The notes beneath the pieces were generated by a model. It made no database searches. It saw only the letters and a list, made by a program, of their open reading frames with translations, and was not told the DNA's origin. Shown one piece after another: positions 1 to 6,523 of a DNA stretch of 7,276 bases. Position 1 is the stretch's first letter, and the number at the start of each line of letters is the position of its first letter. A program made the translations under genes and the position numbers. Source of the DNA: Acidiferrobacter sp. (lineage in GTDB: Bacteria; Pseudomonadota; Gammaproteobacteria; Arenicellales; UBA868); assembly GCA_002694065.1 (NCBI GenBank), contig NZKZ01000133.1:14560-21835 (forward strand), given 5' to 3'.

Positions 1-2
1 TG

Positions 3-131
3 GATGGCGCAGGAACGCCCATCAGTCCACCGCTTGTCGGAGCAGGCATTCCCGACTATTACGGAGCCTATGTCGACAACGGCATCGAGCAGTCCCTCCG
101 AACCCTCCGCACACCACAGGATCCCTCATGA
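3..131 (+). CDS. C-terminal fragment of an unidentified protein (5' end outside window)
   Basis: An open frame enters from the left edge and runs 42 codons to a TGA at 129-131. The tail contains residues PPLVGAGIPDYYGAYVDN and ends in TPQDPS. The stop overlaps the next gene's ATG as ATGA, the usual arrangement for translationally coupled genes, which is the main reason to believe this frame rather than the other two. I do not recognise the family from this short tail. An enzyme of the same pathway as the thioesterase downstream is plausible by position only. The fragment shows no transmembrane segment. Confidence 0.6.
   Translation, partial: DGAGTPISPPLVGAGIPDYYGAYVDNGIEQSLRTLRTPQDPS
118..121 (+). 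promoter_or_regulatory. Ribosome binding site of the thioesterase gene
   Basis: AGGA lies six bases before the ATG at 128, inside the end of the preceding reading frame. It supports the ATG at 128 as the start, even though the frame stays open upstream to the window edge. Confidence 0.6.
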
Positions 132-619
132 CTCAAGAATTCCCCGAAGCAGAGCTGGACCTCGGCCACCAACGTGTGTTGCCCGAATGGATTGACTACA
201 ACGGGCACATGAACGTGGCCTATTACGTCCTCGCTTTTGATCGCGGTGTGGATGAGTTCATGCGCCAGATGGGCATTACGCCTGAATACCTCGAGACCGA
301 GAAATGTTCGACCTTCACTCTGGAGATGCATATCAACTACCTGCAGGAGCTGCATCTCGACGACCCCATCCGCCTCACGTGCCAACTGCTGGACGCCGAC
401 AGTAAGCGGGTTCACTATTTCCTGCGAATGTTCCACGCTGAAGCGGGGTATCTCGCAGCCACCAGCGAGCAAATGATGATCCACGTCAGCCTTGAAAGCC
501 GACGGACCTCACCGTTTCTGCCGAAGGTCAGTGGTGTGATCGACCAGATAATGGCGGCGCATAAACCGCTGCCGATGCCTGATCAGGCGGGGCAGAAAAT
601 GGGAATACGCCGGAAGTAA
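128..619 (+). CDS. Hot-dog-fold acyl-CoA thioesterase, carnitine-catabolism type
   Basis: A 163-residue protein of the 4-hydroxybenzoyl-CoA thioesterase (4HBT/YbgC-like) superfamily, which hydrolyses acyl-CoA thioesters in the cytoplasm. The active-site region is near the N-terminus: WIDYNGHMNVAYY at residues 21-33, with the typical Asp23, Gly26-His27 and Asn29 at the start of the central helix. The later strands carry DSKRVHYFLRMFH (91-103) and LAATSEQMMIHV (109-120), the usual end of a single hot-dog domain. Length is normal for the family. From memory, this pattern (LPEWIDYNGHMN, KR-H-F, LAAT-EQM-HV) resembles the thioesterases beside or fused to L-carnitine dehydrogenase, which are linked to betainyl-CoA hydrolysis; that substrate is inference. 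It overlaps the upstream frame by ATGA, so the two are probably co-transcribed. It converges on parB with 7 bases between the stops. There is no signal peptide or membrane segment. Confidence 0.85.
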   Translation: MTQEFPEAELDLGHQRVLPEWIDYNGHMNVAYYVLAFDRGVDEFMRQMGITPEYLETEKCSTFTLEMHINYLQELHLDDPIRLTCQLLDADSKRVHYFLRMFHAEAGYLAATSEQMMIHVSLESRRTSPFLPKVSGVIDQIMAAHKPLPMPDQAGQKMGIRRK

Positions 620-626
620 AAGGCGC

Positions 627-1493
627 TCAGCCCAAACGCTCGATGATGCCGTCCAACTCGTCGAGCGAGTTGTATTCAATCACCAAACGGCCTGATTTGC
701 CGTCACGCGACTCCAGATGCACGGGTGCCGCCAGTTTTTCTGACAGCGCCTCCTCAAGGCGCTGAATATCGCGGCTTTGGCCCGTCTTGCGCTTGGGTTT
801 TTTTGAAGATGTAGTCTCCGAAGGGTCGAGCATCCTGCGAACGAGCTCCTCGGTCTGACGAACCGACAGTCGCCGCTGCATGACGGCTTGCGCTGCGACG
901 ACCTGCTGATCCCTCACAAGCCCCAGCAGGGCACGCGCGTGGCCCGCTTCGATATGGCCCGACTCAAGGTGTTCGCGCACACTCGGATCGAGCTTCAGCA
1001 GCCTGAGCAGATTGCTCACCGCCACCCGTGATCGGCCAACTGCCTCGGCCGCCTGTTGGTGAGTCAATCCAAATTCATCGAGCAGCCGCCGAATGCCGGC
1101 CGCCTCCTCGATAGGATTAAGATTCTCGCGCTGGATATTTTCGATAAGGCCCACTGCCAGCGCGGCTTCATCCGGAACGCGGCGAACCACCGCCGGCACC
1201 TCAGTCAGACCCGCGAGTTGAGCGGCTCGCCAGCGGCGTTCTCCCGCGATCAACTCGTATCCGCCGCCGGCTGTTTCCCGTACCAGCAGAGGCTGAACGA
1301 TCCCCTGGGAGGAAATGGAAGCCGCCAACTCTTCAAGCGCTGCCTCATCCATTCTTGTGCGTGGCTGATAGCGACCCTTTCTAATCTGGTCAACCGGCAA
1401 CTGGCGAAGATCAGACTGGCTGGACTGTGTTACCGATGGCGCGCTGCCCAGCAGTGCGTCGAGACCCTTTCCAAGTCTTGCTTTAGGACTCAT
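627..1493 (-). CDS. parB: Chromosome-partitioning protein ParB (Spo0J family)
   Basis: A 288-residue CTP-dependent DNA-binding clamp that loads at parS sites near the origin and stimulates ParA. The N-terminal ParA-activating peptide is MSPKARLGKGLDALLG (1-16). The ParB/Srx nucleotide-binding domain contains RYQPR (41-45), GIVQPLLVR (64-72), GERRWRAAQ (84-92, the CTP-binding box) and ENIQRENLNPIE (118-129). A helix-turn-helix follows at about 142-167 (LTHQQAAEAVGRSRVAVSNL). A basic linker (about 227-241) leads to the C-terminal dimerisation domain, GRLVIEYNSLDELDGIIERL (268-287). A longer in-frame start exists at 1628, but it would add 45 residues read from inside parA. The ATG at 1493 begins the conserved N-terminus and has a good ribosome binding site, so I chose it. 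It overlaps the end of parA by 11 bases. No parS site was found in the window. Confidence 0.97.
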   Translation of the reverse strand: MSPKARLGKGLDALLGSAPSVTQSSQSDLRQLPVDQIRKGRYQPRTRMDEAALEELAASISSQGIVQPLLVRETAGGGYELIAGERRWRAAQLAGLTEVPAVVRRVPDEAALAVGLIENIQRENLNPIEEAAGIRRLLDEFGLTHQQAAEAVGRSRVAVSNLLRLLKLDPSVREHLESGHIEAGHARALLGLVRDQQVVAAQAVMQRRLSVRQTEELVRRMLDPSETTSSKKPKRKTGQSRDIQRLEEALSEKLAAPVHLESRDGKSGRLVIEYNSLDELDGIIERLG

Positions 1494-2301
1494 GTTCTGC
1501 TCCTGACACGGCTGTGCCGGTATCGGGTGTCTCAGAGGGGCGCAAACTTTGCAGCATCTCGGCGGCCAGTTGCCGGTAGGCCAGCGCGCCCTGGCAAGTC
1601 GGGTCATAGTCGATAACCGATTTGCCAAAACTCGGCGCCTCGGCGAGACGGACGTTTCGGGGAATCACCGTTTCATAAACAAGATTGGGGTAATAGTGCC
1701 GCAACTGTGCGGAGACTTCGTTGGTGAGTGAGTTGCGTCCATCAAACATGGTGCGAACCAGCCCCTCGATCGTCAGCGAAGGATTAACGTTGCTGACCCG
1801 CAATCGGCGGATAGTATCATCCAGTCCGCTCAGTCCCTCGAGCGCATAGTACTCACACTGCACCGGGATCAGCACGGAATGGGCTGCGACGAGCGCGTTC
1901 AGTGTCAACACATTCAGCGCCGGCGGACAGTCAATCAATATCAGGTCGTAATGCTGAACTGCACTCAGTACGCGTTGCAACCGGTGATTGTCGCTTTCCT
2001 CCCCGCGAATCAGTTCTGCCTGTGCCCCGGCAAGCCCTGCTTCCGCCGGCAACACATCAAAACCCGAATCCGTCGCAATCACCGTCTCTAAGAAAACGCT
2101 CTCACCCAATAACACCTGATAGACGGTATGCTGAAGCTGATTACGATCGATACCGCTTCCCACCGTGGCGTTGGCCTGTGGATCCAGATCGATCAGAAGC
2201 ACTCGAAGACCCTCGCGAACCAGTGCAGCGGCCAGATTGATCGCGGTCGTGGTTTTGCCCACGCCCCCTTTTTGGTTTGTCACCGCGATGATCCTGGTCA
2301 A
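1483..2301 (-). CDS. parA: Chromosome-partitioning ATPase ParA (Soj family), TTG start
   Basis: A 272-residue ParA/MinD-type ATPase that forms ATP dimers on the nucleoid and moves ParB-parS complexes. The deviant Walker A motif KGGVGKTT is at residues 11-18, with the signature lysine at 11. The switch region LIDLDPQAN is at 36-44, Walker B LILIDCPP at 120-127, and the late motif EAPSFGKSV at 221-229. With only ten residues before the P-loop and no N-terminal helix-turn-helix, it is the short chromosomal type rather than the long plasmid type. The start must precede the P-loop. The only usable codon between the upstream in-frame stop (2350-2352) and the motif is TTG at 2301, which overlaps the rsmG stop as TTGA. 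This suggests translation coupled to rsmG. The C-terminal tail (about 254-272) is variable, and its last codons overlap parB. Confidence 0.96.
   Translation of the reverse strand: MTRIIAVTNQKGGVGKTTTAINLAAALVREGLRVLLIDLDPQANATVGSGIDRNQLQHTVYQVLLGESVFLETVIATDSGFDVLPAEAGLAGAQAELIRGEESDNHRLQRVLSAVQHYDLILIDCPPALNVLTLNALVAAHSVLIPVQCEYYALEGLSGLDDTIRRLRVSNVNPSLTIEGLVRTMFDGRNSLTNEVSAQLRHYYPNLVYETVIPRNVRLAEAPSFGKSVIDYDPTCQGALAYRQLAAEMLQSLRPSETPDTGTAVSGAEHES
1500..1504 (-). promoter_or_regulatory. Ribosome binding site deciding the parB start
   Basis: On the minus strand this reads AGGAG, six bases before the ATG at 1493 and within the last codons of parA. It favours the 288-residue ParB over the 333-residue in-frame extension. 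Confidence 0.75.
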
Positions 2302-2945
2302 CTTTGCTTCTCCAAAACGTCTGTCACCACAACAATGTGTCTGTGTGCATCAAGACCAGGCACCTCGACCGGAAAGACCTCGGTCATTTCCCGCTGGCGC
2401 GGGGTGAGCGCCGACAATTCCTCTTCGGGATAAATGCCTTTCATACTGATCAAGCGCAGACTTGGGTGATGCAGATGCCCGGTCATGCTGATCAGGTCGG
2501 ATACCGTCGAGACCGCACGCGAGGCTAGCGTATCAAAATTTTCAGGCGGCCGGTAATCCTCTATTCGAGCCGCGATCACCGTCACGTTTTCGGCTTTACA
2601 CCGGATCTTGGCTTCCCGAAGGAAACTGGCTTTCTTGGCCCGGCTTTCGACGAGCGTCCAGTGCTGCTCAGGATGCGCCAAGGCCATCACCATACCTGGC
2701 AGACCCGCACCCGAGCCGATATCAAGACAGCGATTCCCGAAGACAAAACGTGCGATTGAAAGGCTGTCCAGGAGGTGATGGGTCAGCATTTTTGCCGGGT
2801 CATCAATCGTTGTCAGATTGTGCGTCTGGTTCCACTTTCGGATCAGCGCCGCATAATCGAGCAGGGTATCGCAGCGCGCCTCGCTGAGCTCAAGACCGAT
2901 CTGGCTGGCACCCTCTGCCAGTTGCAGCCTCATGGAACGGGCCAT
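2298..2945 (-). CDS. rsmG: 16S rRNA (guanine-527-N7)-methyltransferase RsmG (GidB)
   Basis: A 215-residue SAM-dependent enzyme that makes m7G527 in the 530 loop of 16S rRNA; loss of this enzyme gives low-level streptomycin resistance in several bacteria. The SAM-binding glycine-rich loop CLDIGSGAGLPGM is at residues 73-85, followed by the acidic end of strand 2 in WTLVESRAKKASFL (96-109). The GidB-family region NLTTIDDPAKMLTHHLLDSL is at 43-62, SRAV at 142-145, and MKG at 168-170. Length is close to the E. coli protein (about 207). The ATG at 2945 was chosen; Met5 at 2933 is possible but has no better ribosome binding site, and the site before 2945 (AAGG, three bases away) is weak. It starts 15 bases after the mnmG stop, and its TGA overlaps the TTG of parA, consistent with one operon. 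Confidence 0.96.
   Translation of the reverse strand: MARSMRLQLAEGASQIGLELSEARCDTLLDYAALIRKWNQTHNLTTIDDPAKMLTHHLLDSLSIARFVFGNRCLDIGSGAGLPGMVMALAHPEQHWTLVESRAKKASFLREAKIRCKAENVTVIAARIEDYRPPENFDTLASRAVSTVSDLISMTGHLHHPSLRLISMKGIYPEEELSALTPRQREMTEVFPVEVPGLDAHRHIVVVTDVLEKQS
2310..2313 (-). promoter_or_regulatory. Ribosome binding site supporting the parA TTG start
   Basis: On the minus strand GGAG lies eight bases before the TTG at 2301, inside the 3' end of rsmG. A well-placed site supports use of this rare start codon. Confidence 0.65.
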
Positions 2946-2960
2946 CTGCCTTAAACAGGG

Positions 2961-4850
2961 TCAGGCGGCTGAACGCAGTTGCTGCCGCTTGAGATGCACC
3001 AACAGCAAGGAGATGGCCGCAGGTGTGACACCGGAAATCCGTGTTGCCTGACCAAGGGTCATGGGCCGATGTTCCATCAGGATCTGGCGGACCTCGTTGG
3101 ATAATCCCCGCACTGCCTGATAGTCGGTCTCCTCTGGGATGAGTGTATCTTCGTGCTTGCGTTGGCGGGCAATCTCATCTCGCTGGCGATCAATGTACCC
3201 GGCATAGCGGGCTTCGATCTCCAGTTGTTCTACGACAGCGGCATCCGTCACACCGTCTTCGTCTGATTCACAAAGGCTGATGAGTTCCCGGTAACGCACC
3301 TCCGGTCTGCGCAGAAGATCCGCCAGAGTTTGTTCGCGGCTGAGTTCCTGGCCCAATACGGCCGTGGCTTTTTCCACCGGCACCGTCTCGGGCCGAATCC
3401 AGGTTTGCTGCAAACGGGTGCGCTCGCTCTTTAGCAGGTCACGTTTGCGTGAGAAGGCCGCCCACCGTGAGTCGTCGACCAGGCCCAACTGTCTGCCGGT
3501 CTCGGTCAGGCGCAGATCCGCGTTGTCCTCACGCAATTGCAACCGATACTCCGCCCGGGAGGTAAACATCCGATAAGGTTCGGTCACGCCGCGCGCAGTC
3601 AGGTCATCAATCATGACTCCGATATACGCCTCATCACGGCGAGGACACCAGAGCGAATCGTCACGGCTTCGCCGAGCTGCGTTGAGACCCGCAACCAGCC
3701 CCTGCCCGGCGGCTTCTTCATAGCCCGTTGTGCCGTTGATCTGTCCGGCAAAAAAGAGTCCGGACAGGGCGCGGGTTTCAAGCCCCGGAAGCAGGTCGCG
3801 CGGATCAAAATAATCATATTCAATCGCATAACCCGGCCGGGTGATACGAGCGTTTTCAAATCCGTCGATACTGCGGACCATCTCCCACTGAACCTCAAAG
3901 GGCAAACTGGTCGAGAGCCCATTGGGGTAGATCTCGTGGACTTTCAGTCCCTCGGGCTCTACAAATATCTGATGGCTGTCCCGGCCGGCAAAACGAACGA
4001 TTTTGTCCTCAACAGAAGGGCAGTACCGCGGCCCGACGCCCTCTATCTCGCCGCCGTAGAGCGCAGACTGGCTCAACGCGGCGCGAATAATGTCATGGGT
4101 CTTTTCATTGGTCTTCGCAATATGGCAACAGACCTGCGATGGGTGATCGCTCTTCTTGGCAAGAAAGGAGAAACTCGGTATCGGGTCGTCTCCCGGCTGC
4201 AACACCAGGCTTGAGAAATTGATGGTTCGCCCGTCGATTCGCGGCGGCGTCCCGGTTTTGAGGCGTCCGGTGCGGGGGCACAACTCCCGAAGCCGATCTG
4301 CGAGGACGGTCGACGGCGCATCGCCGGCGCGTCCTCCCGGTTCGCTACGATGACCGACGTGAATTCGGCCATTGAGGAAAGTCCCTGTGGTTAACACGAC
4401 CGCGCGGGCCGAGACACGGATACCTCCGGCCGTGACTATCCCACCGATCCGGTCACCCTCCACCCACAGATCCTCAACGGACTGTTGCAGGACTACCGGA
4501 CCGCTCTCCCCTTCAATCGCACTGCGGATGGCTTCCCGGTAAAGCATCCGGTCTGCCTGCGCCCGAGTCGCACGCACCGCTGGTCCTTTTCTCGCATTGA
4601 GCCGGCGAAACTGGATACCGGCTCGGTCTGCGGCCTGGGCCATGATGCCGCCCAGGGCATCGATTTCTTTAACGATATGTCCTTTGCCGATTCCCCCAAT
4701 AGCGGGGTTGCAGGACATCTGTCCCACGGTTTCGATGGTGTGTGTGACCAAAAGCGTTTTCGCGCCAGCACGAGACGCGGCCAGCGCTGCCTCGGTCCCG
4801 GCATGGCCGCCGCCGATAACGATCACGTCAAATGATTCGGGATACTGCAT
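2961..4850 (-). CDS. mnmG: tRNA uridine-5-carboxymethylaminomethyl modification enzyme MnmG (GidA)
   Basis: A 629-residue FAD protein, the same length as in E. coli. With the GTPase MnmE it installs the (carboxymethyl)aminomethyl group on wobble uridine 34 of certain tRNAs, using methylene-tetrahydrofolate and NADH. The dinucleotide-binding motif VIVIGGGHAGTEAA is at residues 9-22. MSCNPAIGGIGKGH (45-58) holds Cys47. GTFLNGRIHVG is at 156-166. Family signature 1, GPRYCPSVEDKIVRF (273-287), holds the catalytic Cys277. Family signature 2, AGQINGTTGYEEAAGQG, is at 368-384. The C-terminal helical domain needed for the MnmE interaction and tRNA binding is present (about 540-629), ending SGVTPAAISLLLVHLKR (606-622). 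All key residues seem intact. The gene begins 23 bases after the coiled-coil protein gene, with no strong Shine-Dalgarno sequence near the ATG. mnmE is not in this window. Confidence 0.99.
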   Translation of the reverse strand: MQYPESFDVIVIGGGHAGTEAALAASRAGAKTLLVTHTIETVGQMSCNPAIGGIGKGHIVKEIDALGGIMAQAADRAGIQFRRLNARKGPAVRATRAQADRMLYREAIRSAIEGESGPVVLQQSVEDLWVEGDRIGGIVTAGGIRVSARAVVLTTGTFLNGRIHVGHRSEPGGRAGDAPSTVLADRLRELCPRTGRLKTGTPPRIDGRTINFSSLVLQPGDDPIPSFSFLAKKSDHPSQVCCHIAKTNEKTHDIIRAALSQSALYGGEIEGVGPRYCPSVEDKIVRFAGRDSHQIFVEPEGLKVHEIYPNGLSTSLPFEVQWEMVRSIDGFENARITRPGYAIEYDYFDPRDLLPGLETRALSGLFFAGQINGTTGYEEAAGQGLVAGLNAARRSRDDSLWCPRRDEAYIGVMIDDLTARGVTEPYRMFTSRAEYRLQLREDNADLRLTETGRQLGLVDDSRWAAFSRKRDLLKSERTRLQQTWIRPETVPVEKATAVLGQELSREQTLADLLRRPEVRYRELISLCESDEDGVTDAAVVEQLEIEARYAGYIDRQRDEIARQRKHEDTLIPEETDYQAVRGLSNEVRQILMEHRPMTLGQATRISGVTPAAISLLLVHLKRQQLRSAA

Positions 4851-4873
4851 TAGAAAAGCGACTGACCTGAAGA

Positions 4874-6517
4874 TCAGTTCTGGTAGTAGTAGTCGTAACG
4901 ATTGAGAATCTTGTTGGTGAAGCGCCAGGCTTCTCCATGGGTCAGCGAATTATCGTCAGGTATGACCTTGGTATAAAGCTTTTCTCCATGACGCGCTTTC
5001 ATCGCGGTCAATTGCTGGTGGAGCTCTGATTCGCTTACTGATATCTCCGAACCCGACGCGGGACGCAGTGAGTAGCGGCGCACATCCCCCTCTTTCCAGA
5101 AACGGACTTCGATCACGATGCGGCCCACCGTGCTGCGTGCCGGGCGCACCAGGCGGTTGTACTTGCTCTCAAGATCTGAATGACGCTCTCTCAGGATATC
5201 GAGTTCGGCTTTGTGTGTAGCCACCAGCAGTTCGCGCTCTTTGGAAAAAGCTTCCACCTCGTCGGCGTACTGAGCGCGAAGGTAAGCCAGTTCTTCTTTG
5301 GTCAACTTGTACTCAAGAGCAGTTTCTGCGAGACGCGCTGTCAGCTCTTCACCCTCAAGGCGGCTTTCCTCAAGCGCGAGCTCGGTGCTTACACTGGTGC
5401 GGACCAGACCTGCCATCTCGTTGCGCAAGGCGCTGACTTCGGTACGCAGTGCACTGCGGGTCACTTCAAGCGCGTTGACCTGCTCCGCCAGTGCATCACG
5501 GTCACGCAGCAGGGCGTCCCGAGCCTGAACGACAGTCGCCTGATCCTGGGCTTGTGCTTCAGCCGCCAGAATGAGCCGGCTTTGTTCTGACTGCAGTTCG
5601 GACAGTGCGTTGTTGAGATTGGTGAGATCCAGCGAAAGCTGTTCGCGAAGCCCTTCCGAAGCGGCCAGTTGCTCCAGTTGGTTCTGGCTTTGCGCAATGA
5701 CACCTGCGAGTTCTTCAGAGAGTGCGGCTTTTTCTGTGGTGAGTTGATCTTTTGTGCTGACTAACGCCGCTTTCTCTTCGCTCAGTTGCTCGCGTTCAGA
5801 AGTGACGCCGGCGAGTTCCTCAGAGAGTGCGGCTTTTTCTGTGGAGAGTTGTTGTCGGGTAGCAATCAGTTCCGCCACCTCAGCCTGCAGAGATTCCTTC
5901 ACTCCCTGCAAAGCCGCACGATCCTGCTCTAAAGAAGCCAACGAATCCTCAAGTTGTTGTTGCGTGGCGAGCAGCGCCGCCTTCTCTTCGCTCAGTTGCT
6001 CGCGTTCAGAAGTGACGCCGGCGAGTTCTTCAGAGAGTGCAGCTTTTTCTGTGGAGAGTTGTTGTCGCTCATCTTCCACCGCGGCCAGTTCTTCGGTCAG
6101 GCCCGCTTTTTCAGCAGCCAGCGCTTCTCTCACCTTCTGCAATGCGCCGACATCATCCAGCAACGCCGAAATCTCGCTTTCTTTGAGCACAATAGTTTCT
6201 TCGGCTGCAGAGCGTTCGGCCTCTGCTTGCGCCAGCACGGAACGCAACCGCACCACTTCGTCTCCCAGTGCCGCGATGCGCATCTCCATCTCGCCGCGCT
6301 GTGTGGTCATGGTTTCGGTCTGGCTAACGGACTCGCGCAGCTGGCCCACCAACTCGGTGTTTCGCATCAGGATAATCACCAACGCCACCAGAAAGATGAG
6401 CACCACCACCGTCATGATGTCGGTAAATGACGGCCACACGCTGTCCTCGTCCGAGCGCCCGCTCACCGTGGGCGAGACTCTCAGGTCGACAAAACCGTCT
6501 GTGCGGGTAATAGCCAC
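4874..6517 (-). CDS. MotB/TolR-like membrane protein with long heptad-repeat coiled coil
   Basis: A 547-residue protein I cannot assign to a named family. A short polar N-terminus (1-27) is followed by one membrane helix, WPSFTDIMTVVVLIFLVALV (28-47, continuing to about 51). Asp33 sits at its start, like the proton-carrying Asp of MotB, TolR, ExbD and ZorB. Residues about 52-455 are Leu/Ala/Glu-rich with almost no proline and read as a long coiled coil, including the 32-residue block 151-182 repeated exactly at 221-252. Residues about 458-547 form a small domain (GRIVIEVRFWKEGDVRRYSL at 465-484; KVIPDDNSLTHGEAWRFTNK at 517-536) ending YDYYYQN. I see no OmpA peptidoglycan-binding motif; a TolR/ExbD-like periplasmic fold is possible. 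The start is GTG at 6517, because an in-frame stop lies two codons upstream. The MotA/TolQ-type gene six bases upstream makes a two-subunit, ion-driven membrane complex the best inference. Cargo and function are unknown. Confidence 0.85.
   Translation of the reverse strand: MAITRTDGFVDLRVSPTVSGRSDEDSVWPSFTDIMTVVVLIFLVALVIILMRNTELVGQLRESVSQTETMTTQRGEMEMRIAALGDEVVRLRSVLAQAEAERSAAEETIVLKESEISALLDDVGALQKVREALAAEKAGLTEELAAVEDERQQLSTEKAALSEELAGVTSEREQLSEEKAALLATQQQLEDSLASLEQDRAALQGVKESLQAEVAELIATRQQLSTEKAALSEELAGVTSEREQLSEEKAALVSTKDQLTTEKAALSEELAGVIAQSQNQLEQLAASEGLREQLSLDLTNLNNALSELQSEQSRLILAAEAQAQDQATVVQARDALLRDRDALAEQVNALEVTRSALRTEVSALRNEMAGLVRTSVSTELALEESRLEGEELTARLAETALEYKLTKEELAYLRAQYADEVEAFSKERELLVATHKAELDILRERHSDLESKYNRLVRPARSTVGRIVIEVRFWKEGDVRRYSLRPASGSEISVSESELHQQLTAMKARHGEKLYTKVIPDDNSLTHGEAWRFTNKILNRYDYYYQN
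5706..5746 (-). repeat. Third, partial copy of the coiled-coil coding repeat
   Basis: These 41 bases match 5811-5851 with two differences and encode part of the QLTTEKAALSEELAG block (residues 258-272). The offset from the neighbouring copy is 35 residues (105 bases), again a multiple of seven, so the heptad register is kept. Confidence 0.85.
5765..5857 (-). repeat. Direct repeat copy A inside the coiled-coil gene (93 bp)
   Basis: These 93 bases match 5975-6067 at 90 positions (differences at 5771, 5819 and 5831, all synonymous). They lie within the codons for residues 221-252, identical to residues 151-182. The two copies are 210 bases apart, or 70 residues, which is ten heptads. Near-identity including silent sites indicates recent duplication or gene conversion rather than protein-level selection alone. 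Confidence 0.95.
5975..6067 (-). repeat. Direct repeat copy B inside the coiled-coil gene (93 bp)
   Basis: This is the partner of the 5765-5857 copy and lies within the codons for residues 151-182 (key residues QQLSTEKAALSEELAGV and EREQLSEEKAAL). Similarity at the DNA level stops at the base just beyond 6067. Confidence 0.95.
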
Positions 6518-6523
6518 TGCTTG

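Noticed and set aside
376..381. CACGTG core as a possible parS site
   Set aside because: The flanking bases match few of the remaining positions of TGTTTCACGTGAAACA, and the core lies within thioesterase codons.
68..484. 138-codon open frame on the minus strand
   Set aside because: It is antisense to the thioesterase gene, whose product has clear family motifs.
1056..1616. 186-codon open frame on the plus strand
   Set aside because: It is antisense to parB and the end of parA, both of which are certain genes.
1494..1628. N-terminal extension of ParB by 45 residues
   Set aside because: The extension is read from inside parA, is Arg/Pro/Cys-rich, and precedes the conserved MSPKARLGKGLDALL start, which has its own AGGAG site.
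3537..4214. 225-codon open frame on the plus strand
   Set aside because: It lies wholly antisense to the well-conserved middle of mnmG, and its translation shows no family features.
4861..4878. Small inverted repeat (ACTGA/TCAGT) between the coiled-coil gene and mnmG as a terminator
   Set aside because: The stem is only five base pairs with an eight-base loop and no clear downstream U-run, so it could easily be chance.
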